A stretch of 64,000 nucleotides of DNA from Sphingorhabdus sp. YGSMI21 (lineage in GTDB: Bacteria; Pseudomonadota; Alphaproteobacteria; Sphingomonadales; Sphingomonadaceae), in NCBI RefSeq assembly GCF_002776575.1, contig NZ_CP022548.1, positions 1,689,001 to 1,753,000 on the forward strand. The letters run 5' to 3'. A program made the translations under genes and the position numbers. Of this stretch, positions 46,884-56,430 are shown piece after piece. The notes under the pieces are model-generated. The model did no database searches, was not told where the DNA came from, and saw only the letters and a program-made list of their open reading frames with translations. Position 1 is the first letter of the stretch. Each line of letters opens with the position of its first letter.

Positions 46884-47153
46884 ATGGCTAATACGCCGCA
46901 AGCAAAAAAACGTATCCGTCGCAACACGCGCCGTACCGCGATCAACAAGAATCGCCTGAGCCAGATCCGTACCAAGATCAAGGCCGTAGACGCTGCGGTT
47001 GAGGCCGGCGACAAGGACGTGGCAGCAGCGGCGCTCAAGGCCGTACAGCCTGAACTGGCGCGCGGTGTTTCCAAGGGCCTGTACCACAAGAATACAGCGT
47101 CGCGGAAGTTCAGCCGCCTGACCAAACGGGTTGCCGCGCTGCAAACCGCTTAA
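46884..47153 (+). CDS. rpsT: 30S ribosomal protein S20
   Basis: An 89-residue, strongly basic alpha-helical protein that binds 16S rRNA in the small subunit. The N-terminus [20 protein letters not shown] and the C-terminal [20 protein letters not shown] are S20 signatures. Single-gene transcript with its own promoter and a strong terminator. Confidence 0.96.
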   Translation: MANTPQAKKRIRRNTRRTAINKNRLSQIRTKIKAVDAAVEAGDKDVAAAALKAVQPELARGVSKGLYHKNTASRKFSRLTKRVAALQTA

Positions 47154-47180
47154 TCAGCGCCGCAAATCGAAAAAAAAGAT

Positions 47181-47210
47181 AACCCGCCCGATTGTGGCGG
47201 GTTTTCTTTT
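47181..47210 (+). terminator. Intrinsic terminator of rpsT
   Basis: AACCCGCC (47181-47188) pairs with GGCGGGTT (47196-47203) around CGATTGT, followed by TTCTTTT. Confidence 0.9.
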
Positions 47211-47408
47211 GGGCGATCGCGGCGCTTCGATTCGCGCAGCTTCCCGATGTTGTTGCTGAAGCCAGCGAATATTCCCGTTTTTCCTTGTGCTGTTGAAGGG
47301 AAACGGTTCAAGTCGGCCCAACGTGTCGATCTGTCGCCGTTCAAAGCCGGTTCAGCCCGGCTTGTCTATCCTGCGGGCCAAGATGGTGGGTAATTTTAAG
47401 GAAGAAAC

Positions 47409-48065
47409 ATGAGTAATTTCACGAAACACGTATTCAGCCGTCGGCGGCTGTCCCTGTTGGCGCCGGTAGCGCTTCTTTCTCTCGCGGCTTGTGCAACACC
47501 GTTTCGTGCCGACGTTCAGCGTTTTGTTGCGCTTCCTGACACCACGGGCCAGAGCTTTACCGTGGTTGCAGCCGATCCCGATCTTTCGGGCGGACTCGAG
47601 TTCGGTCAATATGCGATGCTGGTCGAGCAGAAAATGCTCGAGCTTGGATATCAACGCAGCGACGATCCCGCAGCGGCTGAACTGATTGTCAGCATGGACT
47701 ATGATATTGACAAGGGACGCGAGAAAGTCGTTGCCGACGTCGATCCATTCTATCCTTCAGCCCGGTTCGGCGGCTATTACAGGCGTCCTGGCTACCGCTA
47801 CGGTTTCCACGATCCGTTTCTCTACGGAGGCTACGGTTTCTCCGGCTATAACGGTGTCCGGAGCTTTACCGTCTATACCACGGAACTGGACATGAAGATT
47901 GACCGTGCGGTGGATGGCGAGCGCCTGTTTGAAGGCAAGGCCGAGGCGCTGTCGCGGTCGAAAAACCTGACCTATCTTGTACCCAATCTCGTCGAAGCGA
48001 TGTTCACGGACTTTCCCGGCAACAACGGCGAGCAGGTACGGATTTCGATAGCCCCCGAAAAATAA
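47409..48065 (+). CDS. DUF4136 domain lipoprotein
   Basis: A 218-residue protein with a lipoprotein signal; the lipobox is LAACAT after RRLSLLAPVALLS. The mature part has the DUF4136 layout: YQRSDDPAAAELIVSMDYDI, a Gly/Tyr-rich loop (RFGGYYRRPGYRYGFHDPFL), and FEGKAEALSRSKNL near the C-terminus. Probably an outer-membrane lipoprotein of unknown role. Convergent with dnaA. Confidence 0.8.
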   Translation: MSNFTKHVFSRRRLSLLAPVALLSLAACATPFRADVQRFVALPDTTGQSFTVVAADPDLSGGLEFGQYAMLVEQKMLELGYQRSDDPAAAELIVSMDYDIDKGREKVVADVDPFYPSARFGGYYRRPGYRYGFHDPFLYGGYGFSGYNGVRSFTVYTTELDMKIDRAVDGERLFEGKAEALSRSKNLTYLVPNLVEAMFTDFPGNNGEQVRISIAPEK

Positions 48066-48083
48066 CAGACGGAGTGCCCTCTG

Positions 48084-48109
48084 GCTTGAAAGCGGATCAG
48101 CTTTCAAGC
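48084..48109. terminator. Hairpin between the convergent DUF4136 gene and dnaA
   Basis: GCTTGAAAGC (48084-48093) and GCTTTCAAGC (48100-48109) form a perfect 10-bp stem with a 6-nt loop. It covers the dnaA stop. There is no T-run, so termination would be weak or factor-assisted. Confidence 0.5.
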
Positions 48110-49533
48110 TGGCGGAGCAGCATCCGGACGTCATTGTCCATTTCGCTGTCTTCGCCGCGCAGATGCTCCACCAGTTTGACCGCATGGATGACCGTGCTGT
48201 GGTCGCGGCCGCCAAATTTCCGACCGATTTCGGGATAGCTGCGCGGCGTCATCACCTTGGCGAGATACATGGCAACCTGGCGCGGACGGGCCACCGCGCG
48301 GGCGCGGCGCTTCGATGACATCTCGTTGCGATCAAGCCGGTAATATTCGCACACCGTGCGCTGGATCTCGTCGATCGTGATCCGGCGGCGACAGGCGCTC
48401 AATATGTCCGATAATTGCTCCTCGGCCAGTTCGCGGGTGATCTCGCGTCCGGTGAGCTGTGCATAAGCGAGCAACTTGTTGAGTCCGCCTTCCAGCTCGC
48501 GCAGATTGCGGCTGATTGTACGGGCGAGAAAGTCGACGACCTCCTCTGAAACATTCTGGTGGGGCATGGTTGCAAGGCGATGCTCGAGAATATCGCGGCG
48601 CAATTCGAGGCCAGCCGACTGGATGTCTGCAACCAGCCCCATGGACAGACGCGACAGCAGCCGCTGGTCGACGCCATCGAGCGCTTGCGGTGGACGGTCT
48701 GCCGCGACGACAACGCGCTTGCCCTGGCTGATCAGCGAATCGACGGTGTGGAGAAATTCCTCCTGCGTGGAATTTTTTCCGACGATGAACTGGATGTCAT
48801 CGATCATCAGCAGATCCGCTTCGCGCAGCGACGCCTTGAATTCCATGCCTTCGTTGCGGCGCATGGCGGAGACAAACTCGATCATGAACCGCTCGGCCGA
48901 CATATAGATGATCGTCGAGGACGGAAATTCCTCGCGGAAAGCATGGCCGATGGCGTGCATCAGGTGAGTCTTGCCCTGGCCGGTCGAGGACTGGAGATAA
49001 AGTGGGCTGAACAGCGGTTTCTCTGCTGCTGCCGTGCGTTGCGCGGCATTGAGCGCCAGAACATTCGAGTGACCGGCAATAAACTGGTCAAACGTCATCC
49101 GCGGATCCAGATCAAGGCGAAATTTGCTTTCGGGAGCAGTTCTGTTGGCAGACTGTGCGGGAGCGCCACTAATGGGCGAAATCTTGGCGATTTTCGCGGT
49201 TCCTGATTGAGCCTGAAATGCCAGATCCGTGACCGCCGCGTGATGGGCCTTCCATGCCAGCAAAAGACGCTCGGCGTAACGGTCCCGGACCCAGGTGGCG
49301 GCAAATTCCGACGGGAGTTCCAGTTGCAGCAATCCGCTATCCGAATCGAACACCGAAAGTTTGATCGGCTTGATCCACTGGCCGAAAATCTGGGCACCCA
49401 GGTCCCGGCGGAGGCCGGAACAGATTTTGGCCCAGATAGATTCCAGATTATCAGAAATAACAGTTTCCCCGGCAACGGCAGTGTCTACAGACAGTCCGCT
49501 ATCCCGGTTTTGTACGCTTTTACTCACGAGCAT
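48097..49533 (-). CDS. dnaA: Chromosomal replication initiator protein DnaA
   Basis: A 478-residue AAA+ initiator. Domain I is about 25-100, domain III holds Walker A (SSTGQGKTHLMHAIG) and Walker B (LLMIDDIQFIVGK), and sensor elements follow. Domain IV has the DnaA-box binding motif RDHSTVIHAVKLVEHLRG near the C-terminus. The length is normal. The ATG at 49533 sits behind a G-run; an in-frame GTG two codons later is possible. A perfect DnaA box lies about 330 bp upstream. Confidence 0.96.
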   Translation of the reverse strand: MLVSKSVQNRDSGLSVDTAVAGETVISDNLESIWAKICSGLRRDLGAQIFGQWIKPIKLSVFDSDSGLLQLELPSEFAATWVRDRYAERLLLAWKAHHAAVTDLAFQAQSGTAKIAKISPISGAPAQSANRTAPESKFRLDLDPRMTFDQFIAGHSNVLALNAAQRTAAAEKPLFSPLYLQSSTGQGKTHLMHAIGHAFREEFPSSTIIYMSAERFMIEFVSAMRRNEGMEFKASLREADLLMIDDIQFIVGKNSTQEEFLHTVDSLISQGKRVVVAADRPPQALDGVDQRLLSRLSMGLVADIQSAGLELRRDILEHRLATMPHQNVSEEVVDFLARTISRNLRELEGGLNKLLAYAQLTGREITRELAEEQLSDILSACRRRITIDEIQRTVCEYYRLDRNEMSSKRRARAVARPRQVAMYLAKVMTPRSYPEIGRKFGGRDHSTVIHAVKLVEHLRGEDSEMDNDVRMLLRQLES

Positions 49534-50067
49534 CCCCCGACCTCTTCCCCGATTGGCGCGCGATCATAACGCCGATACTTGACCGCAGATCCTGAATTCA
49601 GCAGCCTTCAATACCCCCAGCCATGGGAATGAATCGGGCGCAGACGTCCGTTGCTGAAAACACGTTTTCAACGATGATCTCAAATTTCAAATTAGGCCTC
49701 TTTGTGGCAATCGCAGCCACCAGCCGAGCCTCCTTAGTAAGCGCCTCTGCCTGAGTCGATCAAGGGCGGTGCTGTAAAAAAAATGAAATATATCGATTGA
49801 CAGCGACAAGCCGTGGATTTTGCTAAATATCTTTTTAGGTCCTTGAAATACAGGGGAAATATACTGTGGATAAGGATGTATAACTCGCGAATCGCGGAGT
49901 CAGCTAGGGTTCTGGTTAATGGCAAAATGATCATGGCAAACCGCCATGTAAAATCTCCTCACGATCATCTTGTCGGCAAAGCTATGCAAATAGGCTTGCC
50001 AAAGGCGTCGTGATTTGGCAGTGGCGCTCGCCTGACCTCATCGATGCTCAATTGCATCGTGTTATGG
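49534..50067. other. Intergenic region upstream of dnaA
   Basis: About 534 nt without a convincing gene; short frames here lack ribosome sites. The region becomes A/T-rich near 49700-49900. It holds a perfect DnaA box (49865-49873) and a 16-bp near-palindrome TGAAAACACGTTTTCA (49655-49670). It should contain the dnaA promoter. A single DnaA box does not make it an origin. Confidence 0.55.
49865..49873 (-). promoter_or_regulatory. DnaA box
   Basis: TGTGGATAA is the exact reverse complement of the consensus TTATCCACA, located about 330 bp upstream of dnaA. It suggests autoregulation of dnaA or a minor origin element. Confidence 0.6.
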
Positions 50068-50143
<76 letters not shown>

Positions 50144-50187
50144 TCACCCCCAAATGGATCGGTGATGCCTTGCTTGGGCGAATCGCC

Positions 50188-50862
50188 TCAGCCAAATTCC
50201 GATATTGCAATAACGCAGGCCGCCGACAGGATGATTGCAGTCATTATCGGGAAAAGCCGCATTTTATTTTCCGGCAGCGCCTGTCCATCGAAATCGGAAC
50301 GCGGTCGGTGGCCGGTGACCATCGGTCCAACCAGATTGGCTTTCAGGACGAAATGATAGACAGCGATCGCCGCGACATGCAGTCCGATCAGCACCGCCAG
50401 CAGATTGAAATTGAGTTCGTGGATCTCGGCCAACTGCCTCCCGGTATCGAACGACACCAGAACGGCAAGCGGTCCCGATTCCAGACCATCGACGTCTACG
50501 GAAAACAGTCCTGTCGCTATTTGGGTGGCAAGCGCCAGCAGCAGCGCAAAGACGCCGAATACGGCCAGCGGACTGTGCCCGAAGCTCGCGCGATATTCCC
50601 GTCTGCGCAGTTTTCCGATGTAGGATCTGAGCGATCCGATCTGTCGCACCATCGGGGCAAAACGCGCTGTCCATGTCCCGACCAGTCCCCAAATCAGCCG
50701 AAAAAGAACGAGGCCGAACATGGTCAGGCCAAGGCTTTTGTGCCAATCCATATGGTCCTCCTCTGCTGTCCACCAGAGCAGGGGAACGAGAATAACCATC
50801 AGCCAGTGCACCAGCCGGACGGCCCAGTCCCAGACCAGGATGCGCGGCGAACCCATCGTCAT
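50188..50862 (-). CDS. Cytochrome b561-like membrane protein
   Basis: A 224-residue di-heme membrane cytochrome b. The N-terminal WDWAVRLVHWLMVILVPLLW and GLTMFGLVLFRLIWGLVG give the first two helices, with heme-binding histidines in VHW, MDWHK, EIHELNF and GLHVAAIAVYHF. It lies 6 nt after the stop of the cytochrome c' gene on the same strand, so the two form an electron-transfer pair. A second in-frame ATG lies two codons in. Confidence 0.85.
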   Translation of the reverse strand: MTMGSPRILVWDWAVRLVHWLMVILVPLLWWTAEEDHMDWHKSLGLTMFGLVLFRLIWGLVGTWTARFAPMVRQIGSLRSYIGKLRRREYRASFGHSPLAVFGVFALLLALATQIATGLFSVDVDGLESGPLAVLVSFDTGRQLAEIHELNFNLLAVLIGLHVAAIAVYHFVLKANLVGPMVTGHRPRSDFDGQALPENKMRLFPIMTAIILSAACVIAISEFG

Positions 50863-50868
50863 GACAGG

Positions 50869-51384
50869 CTAGTCATCCAGCCGATATTTGTCGTGACAGG
50901 CTTTGCACGTGCCGCCTGTGTTCTGGAAAGCGGCGGCAACGGCTGTGACATCGCCGCCTTGTGCGACCGTCTCGAGCTTTGCGGCTGCGTCCTGCATCGC
51001 CTTCACCTTGTCATTGAAATCCGCCTTGTCCTCCCAGATGACCGGAAGCGCTTCGGTTTCCACGCCCGAGTCGGGACCGGTTCCTTCCGGGAACCAATCG
51101 ACCATGTCGGCCGCCTCTATCGGAACGACTGCAGCGGCAGCCTGGATCTGGGCCAGATCGGGGTTGCTTGCCTTCAGCTGATCGCTGATGGCCTTGAACG
51201 CCTTGCCCATTTTCTTGAGTTGCGCCTGTCGCGCTTCGATTTGCTCTTTCACGGTGAGACCATTGGCGAGCTCGACGCCGGCGGAATCGGAAACCGGTCC
51301 GGCTTCATCATTCTGGCCACAAGCTGAAAGCAGGGTCAGTCCGGCGAAAACCGGCAGCATCATTTGAATTTTGCGACGTTTCAT
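50869..51384 (-). CDS. Cytochrome c' (c-type heme, periplasmic)
   Basis: A 171-residue four-helix cytochrome with the C-terminal heme site CKACHDKYRLDD. The N-terminus is a lipoprotein-like signal (MMLPVFAGLTLLSACGQ), so the cytochrome may be lipid-anchored. The frame is open to 51471, but GGAGAATGAG precedes the ATG at 51384. Cytochromes c' bind NO or act in electron transfer. It partners the cytochrome b gene downstream. Confidence 0.85.
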   Translation of the reverse strand: MKRRKIQMMLPVFAGLTLLSACGQNDEAGPVSDSAGVELANGLTVKEQIEARQAQLKKMGKAFKAISDQLKASNPDLAQIQAAAAVVPIEAADMVDWFPEGTGPDSGVETEALPVIWEDKADFNDKVKAMQDAAAKLETVAQGGDVTAVAAAFQNTGGTCKACHDKYRLDD

Positions 51385-51515
51385 CTCATTCTCCAATAGG
51401 CTTGAACCATCGAAGAATAGCCGAGTTCGGTACAAATACAATCGGTTCTGCCTTTTCGCAAAGCGCTGCATCCCGTGTGGTAGCGTTTACCGCGCGGCCT
51501 GATGAAAGATCGCAG

Positions 51516-52103
51516 TCAGTTTTCCGCCAGCGTTTCTTCCAGCAAGGCTGCGGCCTTGGCGCCATCCCAATCCATTGCACCTATCACTCGCCAGACTTCC
51601 TTGCCGTGCGCATCGTAGAGAACGGTCGTCGGCATGACCCCGGTTCCGAAACCGAAACTCAGTCCGTTCTCGGGATCAATATAGGGCTCCAGTTCCTGAA
51701 AATTCCGGCGCTCGAAAAACGGCATCACTTTTTCCATGCCCCCGATGTCCTGCGACACAACCAGAAGCTTGAGCCGGTCCTTTTCGCGCGCAGCCAGATT
51801 GTCCAGCATCGGCATTTCGACAATGCACGGCCCGCACCAGGTCGCCCAGATATTTACCAGCAGCGGCTTGCCGACGAAATCGGTCAGTTGCACAGTGCTT
51901 CCATCGGGTGCCTGAAAGGAGGCGTCGATCATCGCTGAGCCGCGCTGGGAAATGTCCAGCTTGCCGACCATGGCCTTGCCACGTCCAGCGGGTTTGCCCT
52001 CTTCCGTCGCTTTGGCACCAGCAAATTCTTGCCCCGGTCCGCTCGAGTCTCTATCGCAGGCCGCTAGGTTCAACACCAAGACCATGAACAGGACGGTTCG
52101 CAT
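51516..52103 (-). CDS. TlpA-like thioredoxin-fold lipoprotein
   Basis: A 195-residue periplasmic thiol-disulfide protein. The redox motif is WATWCGPC in [17 protein letters not shown], with the cis-proline region [10 protein letters not shown]. The N-terminus from the ATG at 52103 is a lipobox signal ([14 protein letters not shown]). The frame is open to 52301, across the divergent argH start, so the start at 52103 (or 52133) is an inference. Such proteins reduce apo-cytochrome c or other periplasmic thiols, which fits the nearby cytochromes. Confidence 0.83.
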   Translation of the reverse strand: MRTVLFMVLVLNLAACDRDSSGPGQEFAGAKATEEGKPAGRGKAMVGKLDISQRGSAMIDASFQAPDGSTVQLTDFVGKPLLVNIWATWCGPCIVEMPMLDNLAAREKDRLKLLVVSQDIGGMEKVMPFFERRNFQELEPYIDPENGLSFGFGTGVMPTTVLYDAHGKEVWRVIGAMDWDGAKAAALLEETLAEN

Positions 52104-52131
52104 CACAAAAGGCACAAAAAATTCCAATATC

Positions 52132-53508
52132 ATGTGGGGTGGCAGATTTGCCGATGGCCCTTCATCAATCATGCGCGAGATAAACGCGTCCATCCCGTTC
52201 GACAAGAAATTATGGCGGCACGATATTCGCGCCAGCCTGGCGCATGTCGCCATGTTGGCGGAGCAGGGCATTGTCGAGGCCGAGGACGCGACGCAGATCA
52301 TAAATGGTCTGAATCAGATCGCGCAGGAATATGAGACCGATGGGATTACCGAAGACCTTGATCTCGAAGATATCCATATGCACGTGGAAGCACGGCTCTC
52401 GGAAATTATCGGACCAGTAGCCGGCCGGCTGCACACCGCGCGGTCGCGCAATGACCAGGTGGCCACCGATTTCCGGCTCTGGGTGCGCGAAGCCATGGAC
52501 ATGGTCGATGATGCTCTGGGAAGCCTGCAAAAGGCTCTGGTCGATCGCGCTGAAGAACATGCCGACACGATCATGCCGGGCTTCACCCATTTGCAATCCG
52601 CCCAGCCGGTCAGCCTAGGCCATCATATGATGGCCTATTACGAGATGATCCGGCGGGACCGTTCCCGCTTTGCCGATGCGCGGAAGCGGATGAACGAATC
52701 ACCACTTGGCGCCGCAGCGCTGGCTGGCACCGGTTTCCCGATTGACCGCGAAAAAACTGCGTCGATGCTGGGTTTTGATGGTCCGACGGGCAACAGCCTC
52801 GATTCGGTTTCGGATCGGGATTTCGCGCTCGACTATCTGATGGCGGCAACACAATGCAGCCTGCACCTGTCACGACTGGCGGAAGAATTTGTCATCTGGG
52901 CAAGCCAGCCCTTTGGCTTCGTCAAACTGCCCGACAGTTTTTCGACCGGCTCCTCGATCATGCCGCAGAAGCGCAATCCCGATGCTGCCGAGCTGGTGCG
53001 CGGCCATTGCGGACGGATCGCCGGCGCGATGAACGCGCTGGTGATCACCATGAAGGGACTGCCGCTCGCTTATTCGAAAGATATGCAGGACGACAAGCCG
53101 CCGGTGTTCGAAGCCCATGACCTGCTCGGCCTGTCGATTGCAGCGATGACCGGGATGATCGCCGAGGTCGAATTCAGCGGCAGCCGGATGCGCGCTCTGG
53201 CGGAATCCGGTTTCTCGACCGCGACCGATTTTGCCGATTGGCTGGTCCGCGAAGCCAAGCTGCCCTTTCGGCAAGCGCATCATGTTACCGGCGCTGTCGT
53301 TTCCCTGGCGGAAGAACAGGGCTGCGGCCTTGCCGATCTTACACTTGAGCAATTCCAGGCAATCGACGACCGGATCACTGCCGACGTATTCAACGTGTTG
53401 AGCGTCGATGCCTCGGTAGCCAGCCGGTCCAGCTATGGCGGGACCGCGCCGGATCAGGTCAGGGCACAGGTTGCCAGGGCCAGAAAAGCATTGGGGCTGG
53501 AGAGCTGA
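52132..53508 (+). CDS. argH: Argininosuccinate lyase
   Basis: A 458-residue enzyme that splits argininosuccinate to arginine and fumarate. The N-terminus [20 protein letters not shown] and the superfamily signature [12 protein letters not shown] are clear, as are [16 protein letters not shown] and the catalytic-loop [21 protein letters not shown] [18 protein letters not shown]. The frame is open to 51952, but homologs begin MWGGRF, so the ATG at 52132 was chosen. Its start is only 28 nt from the divergent TlpA start. lptM and lysA follow. Confidence 0.95.
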   Translation: MWGGRFADGPSSIMREINASIPFDKKLWRHDIRASLAHVAMLAEQGIVEAEDATQIINGLNQIAQEYETDGITEDLDLEDIHMHVEARLSEIIGPVAGRLHTARSRNDQVATDFRLWVREAMDMVDDALGSLQKALVDRAEEHADTIMPGFTHLQSAQPVSLGHHMMAYYEMIRRDRSRFADARKRMNESPLGAAALAGTGFPIDREKTASMLGFDGPTGNSLDSVSDRDFALDYLMAATQCSLHLSRLAEEFVIWASQPFGFVKLPDSFSTGSSIMPQKRNPDAAELVRGHCGRIAGAMNALVITMKGLPLAYSKDMQDDKPPVFEAHDLLGLSIAAMTGMIAEVEFSGSRMRALAESGFSTATDFADWLVREAKLPFRQAHHVTGAVVSLAEEQGCGLADLTLEQFQAIDDRITADVFNVLSVDASVASRSSYGGTAPDQVRAQVARARKALGLES

Positions 53509-53509
53509 A

Positions 53510-53761
53510 ATGAACAAATTCCATTCTATCCTGCTGCTCGCGGGCGCAACGCTGGTTCTGGCGGCATGTGGCAACCGGGGCGCGCTGGAGCCGGCGAAAG
53601 GCGAGACGCTTCCTCCTCCCGTCTATGGAGAAATGGAGACACCCAGTGGTGAGGACCTGTTGGTCCCGTCGAGCCAGGCGATGCCGGAGCGCAGCGATGA
53701 ATTGCTCCGCCGGTCGGAAAAACGGCAGGATGACGAATTCGATCTGCCGCCTCCCGGCTGA
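53510..53761 (+). CDS. lptM: LptM-like small lipoprotein
   Basis: An 83-residue lipoprotein. The lipobox LAACGNRGALEPAKG resembles the conserved CGxKGPL start of LptM (YifL), which assists assembly of the LptDE LPS transporter. The rest is acidic, proline-rich and probably disordered. It starts one base after the argH stop and is followed by lysA, the arrangement seen around lptM in many proteobacteria. The assignment rests on the N-terminal motif and context. Confidence 0.65.
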   Translation: MNKFHSILLLAGATLVLAACGNRGALEPAKGETLPPPVYGEMETPSGEDLLVPSSQAMPERSDELLRRSEKRQDDEFDLPPPG

Positions 53762-53792
53762 ACCTTTTCCACACGTTTGAAAGTATAGAAAA

Positions 53793-55052
53793 TTGGACCA
53801 TTTCCAGCTCAAAAATGGGATATTGCACGCGGAAGATATTCCGTTGCCGAAAATCGCCGAGGAAGTCGGCACCCCTGTCTATGTCTATTCGCGTGCAACG
53901 CTTGAACGGCACGCGCGCGTGTTTCGTGAAGGGTTGAAAGACGCGGGCAAAATCCATCTCGCTTTTGCCGTGAAAGCCAACCCCAATCTTGCCGTCCTTC
54001 GTATCCTTGCCAATGAAGGCTATGGCGGGGACGTGGTGTCGGGCGGGGAAATGCTGCGGGCGCTGGCCGCTGGCATGAAGGCAGAGGATATCGTTTTTTC
54101 CGGTGTTGGAAAGAGCCGCGAAGAACTGACTCTGGGCTTGGACAAGGGCATTGGCCAATTCAATCTGGAATCGGAAGAGGAAGGCGTGATGCTCGCGGAA
54201 ATCGCGGCTGCCCGCGGGGAGAAGGCCTCGGCAACGCTGCGCGTTAACCCCGATGTCGATGCCGGCACCCATGCGAAGATCTCGACTGGCAAGAAAGAGA
54301 ATAAATTCGGGGTCGGGATCGATGTCGCGCCGGATATCTACGCGCGGCTGTCCAGACTCGAAGGGCTGAACCTGCGCGGTGTCGCCGTGCATATCGGCAG
54401 CCAGTTGCAGAGCCTCGACCCGCTGGAAAAATGCTATGCCAGAATGGGCGAACTGGTTGCCCAGTTGCGCGGCGCTGGCCATGTCATTACCCATGTCGAT
54501 CTGGGCGGCGGTCTGGGTGTGCCTTACAAGCCTGAAGACAATCCGCCGAGCCCCGCAGAATATGGCGCCATGGTCGCACGCGTCACCCGGGACTGGGATG
54601 TCACCCTGATGTTCGAGCCCGGCCGCGTGATCGCCGGCAACAGCGGCATCATGATCACCAGGGTCATCCGGATCAAGCCGGGCGTGAACAGCGATTTTGT
54701 CATTGTCGACGCGGCAATGAATGATCTGATGCGGCCGGCTATCTATGACGCCTGGCATGATTTTGAAGCGGTCGAACCAAGCGGCGAAACGATGGTCGCC
54801 TCGATTGTCGGCCCGATCTGCGAAAGCAGCGACATTTTTGCCAAGGAACGGGTCGTTGACCGTGTCGAGACAGATGATTTGGGGATTTTCCGGACAGCGG
54901 GCGCCTATGGCGCGACGATGGCCAATACCTATAACAGTCGGCCGCTGGTGCCGGAAGTGCTGGTCGATGGTGATCGCTATGCCGTGGTCGCCGAACGGAT
55001 CGAACCGGCGACTATCATGGCAGCGGAACATGTCCCCGACTGGCTGAAATAA
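53793..55052 (+). CDS. lysA: Diaminopimelate decarboxylase
   Basis: A 419-residue fold-type III PLP enzyme making L-lysine from meso-DAP. The PLP lysine is in HLAFAVKANPNLAVLRI. Other blocks are FSGVGKSREEL, VAVHIGSQLQSLDPL, DLGGGLGVPY, and the active-site cysteine in GPICESSDIFA. The only good start at the right place is a TTG at 53793, 31 nt after lptM. dapB is at 28.7 kb, so the pathway is not one operon. Confidence 0.95.
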   Translation: MDHFQLKNGILHAEDIPLPKIAEEVGTPVYVYSRATLERHARVFREGLKDAGKIHLAFAVKANPNLAVLRILANEGYGGDVVSGGEMLRALAAGMKAEDIVFSGVGKSREELTLGLDKGIGQFNLESEEEGVMLAEIAAARGEKASATLRVNPDVDAGTHAKISTGKKENKFGVGIDVAPDIYARLSRLEGLNLRGVAVHIGSQLQSLDPLEKCYARMGELVAQLRGAGHVITHVDLGGGLGVPYKPEDNPPSPAEYGAMVARVTRDWDVTLMFEPGRVIAGNSGIMITRVIRIKPGVNSDFVIVDAAMNDLMRPAIYDAWHDFEAVEPSGETMVASIVGPICESSDIFAKERVVDRVETDDLGIFRTAGAYGATMANTYNSRPLVPEVLVDGDRYAVVAERIEPATIMAAEHVPDWLK

Positions 55053-55091
55053 CCGTCACACCGGCAAGCACCGGGATGGCCGGATAAATAG

Positions 55092-55877
55092 GTGAATGCG
55101 ATGAAACAGTTGCCTATCTTCGTCAATTTGCAGGGTCGCAAGATCCTCCTTCTCGGCCGTGGCGAAATGGCCGACGCCAAGAAGCGTCTCTATGAACGGG
55201 CCGGCGCGACAATCACCGACGACGAAAATGCCGACGGTCTTTCGCTGGCGGTGGTGGCGCTGGAAAATGATGACGAAGCGATCGCAGCGGTCGCGCGCCT
55301 GAAAGCCAGGGGTCTGCTGGTCAACGCCGTCGATCGCTCTGCGCTGTGCGACTATACCACTCCTGCGATCATCGACCGCGATCCGGTGCTGCTTGCCATC
55401 GGCACGGGCGGTGCGTCGGCCGGATTGGCCAAGGCGCTGCGACAGCGGCTGGAGCAATTGCTGCCAGCCAGTCTGGGGACCCTGGCGCAGGGATTGCTGG
55501 CAGCGCGGGAACGGATACAGCAGACTTGGCCGGATGCAGCCGCGCGCCGCAAGGCGATTGATGCCGTGCTCGATCCCGGCGGCCCGCTCGACGTGCTCGC
55601 CGAGCATGAATTGGAAGATTTGGAAGCATGGCTTGAGCAGCCGCACGGCGGGGCCCGCTCGCAGGTCATCGATCTGGAACTGGCGAGCGCCGACCCCGAT
55701 GATCTGACGTTGCGCCAGGCGCGCTGGCTGGGTCAGGCTGATCAGATATTTGCAGGTGATGACGTGCCGGAAGCGGTGCTCGCCCGCGCCCGGGCCGATG
55801 CCCAGCGTTTCGCCCTGACATTGTGGGACGAAAGCCCTATAGAGGGACTGACCCTGCGGATACGGATGAAAAGATGA
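55092..55877 (+). CDS. Siroheme synthase-like precorrin-2 dehydrogenase
   Basis: A 261-residue protein whose N-terminal half matches the CysG(B)/Met8 NAD-binding domain (LPIFVNLQGRKILLLGRGEMADAKKRL, then TTPAIIDRDPVLLAIGTGGASAGLAKAL). This oxidises precorrin-2 to sirohydrochlorin and can insert iron, supplying siroheme for sulfite or nitrite reductase. The C-terminal part (about 130-261) is a helical dimerisation/linker region. The methyltransferase domain of full CysG is absent. The start is a GTG at 55092 or ATG at 55101. Its stop overlaps the next start (ATGA). Confidence 0.82.
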   Translation: MNAMKQLPIFVNLQGRKILLLGRGEMADAKKRLYERAGATITDDENADGLSLAVVALENDDEAIAAVARLKARGLLVNAVDRSALCDYTTPAIIDRDPVLLAIGTGGASAGLAKALRQRLEQLLPASLGTLAQGLLAARERIQQTWPDAAARRKAIDAVLDPGGPLDVLAEHELEDLEAWLEQPHGGARSQVIDLELASADPDDLTLRQARWLGQADQIFAGDDVPEAVLARARADAQRFALTLWDESPIEGLTLRIRMKR

Positions 55878-56347
55878 CCGGAATTTCCGAAATCGCCAAT
55901 GCCAATATCGTCACGGTGCTGCAGACGGCCCTGGCGCCCGCATTTCTGCTGGTTGGTATCGGGGCAATGCTCAACCTGTTCGCCGGGCGTCTGGCGCGGA
56001 TCATCGACCGGTCTCGTGATCTGCAGGAGCTGTTCAAGTCGACCACCGGCAAGGATCACGCGCTTGTCGTTGCCGAGCTGGGCGACCTGCAGGTACGGCT
56101 CAGGGTCGTCAACAGCGCCATTTTCCTGAGCGTTGTCAGCGCGATCACAGCCTGCGCTCTGATCGGCATATTGTTCATCATGGAGCTGACCGGCATCGAT
56201 CTTTCGCTTGCCATAGCGAGCGCATTCGTCATTGCGATCAGCCTGCTTTCTATCGCCCTTATCCAGTTCCTGCGGGAGGTGCGGATTGGCGTTCGCGATT
56301 TCATGATCCGCGAGGAATATCTGGAGAAAACCGACAGCGCGCAATGA
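55874..56347 (+). CDS. DUF2721 family membrane protein
   Basis: A 157-residue protein with three predicted membrane helices (TALAPAFLLVGIGAMLNLFA, AIFLSVVSAITACALIGILF and LAIASAFVIAISLLSIALIQ) and a charged loop RLARIIDRSRDLQELF, which is the DUF2721 signature. Translationally coupled to the preceding gene by ATGA. Function unknown. Confidence 0.85.
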   Translation: MTGISEIANANIVTVLQTALAPAFLLVGIGAMLNLFAGRLARIIDRSRDLQELFKSTTGKDHALVVAELGDLQVRLRVVNSAIFLSVVSAITACALIGILFIMELTGIDLSLAIASAFVIAISLLSIALIQFLREVRIGVRDFMIREEYLEKTDSAQ

Positions 56348-56382
56348 AAAGAGGCTGCCGGTCCCTTGGGACCAACAGCCTC
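56347..56382 (-). terminator. Minus-strand intrinsic terminator
   Basis: On the minus strand GAGGCTG pairs with CAGCCTC, extended inside by GGTCCC/GGGACC, and is followed by TTTT (plus-strand AAAA 56347-56350). It ends the small transcript described at 56431-56535 and overlaps the DUF2721 stop. Confidence 0.7.
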
Positions 56383-56430
56383 TGAACATGGGTCAGCGGT
56401 AGGAAGTGCCGCTGCCGGGTTGCCTGATCC

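Noticed and set aside
53526..55031. 501-codon - strand frame opposite lptM/lysA
   Set aside because: lysA has all catalytic motifs on the + strand; the antisense protein is rich in His/Asp/Arg with no domain.
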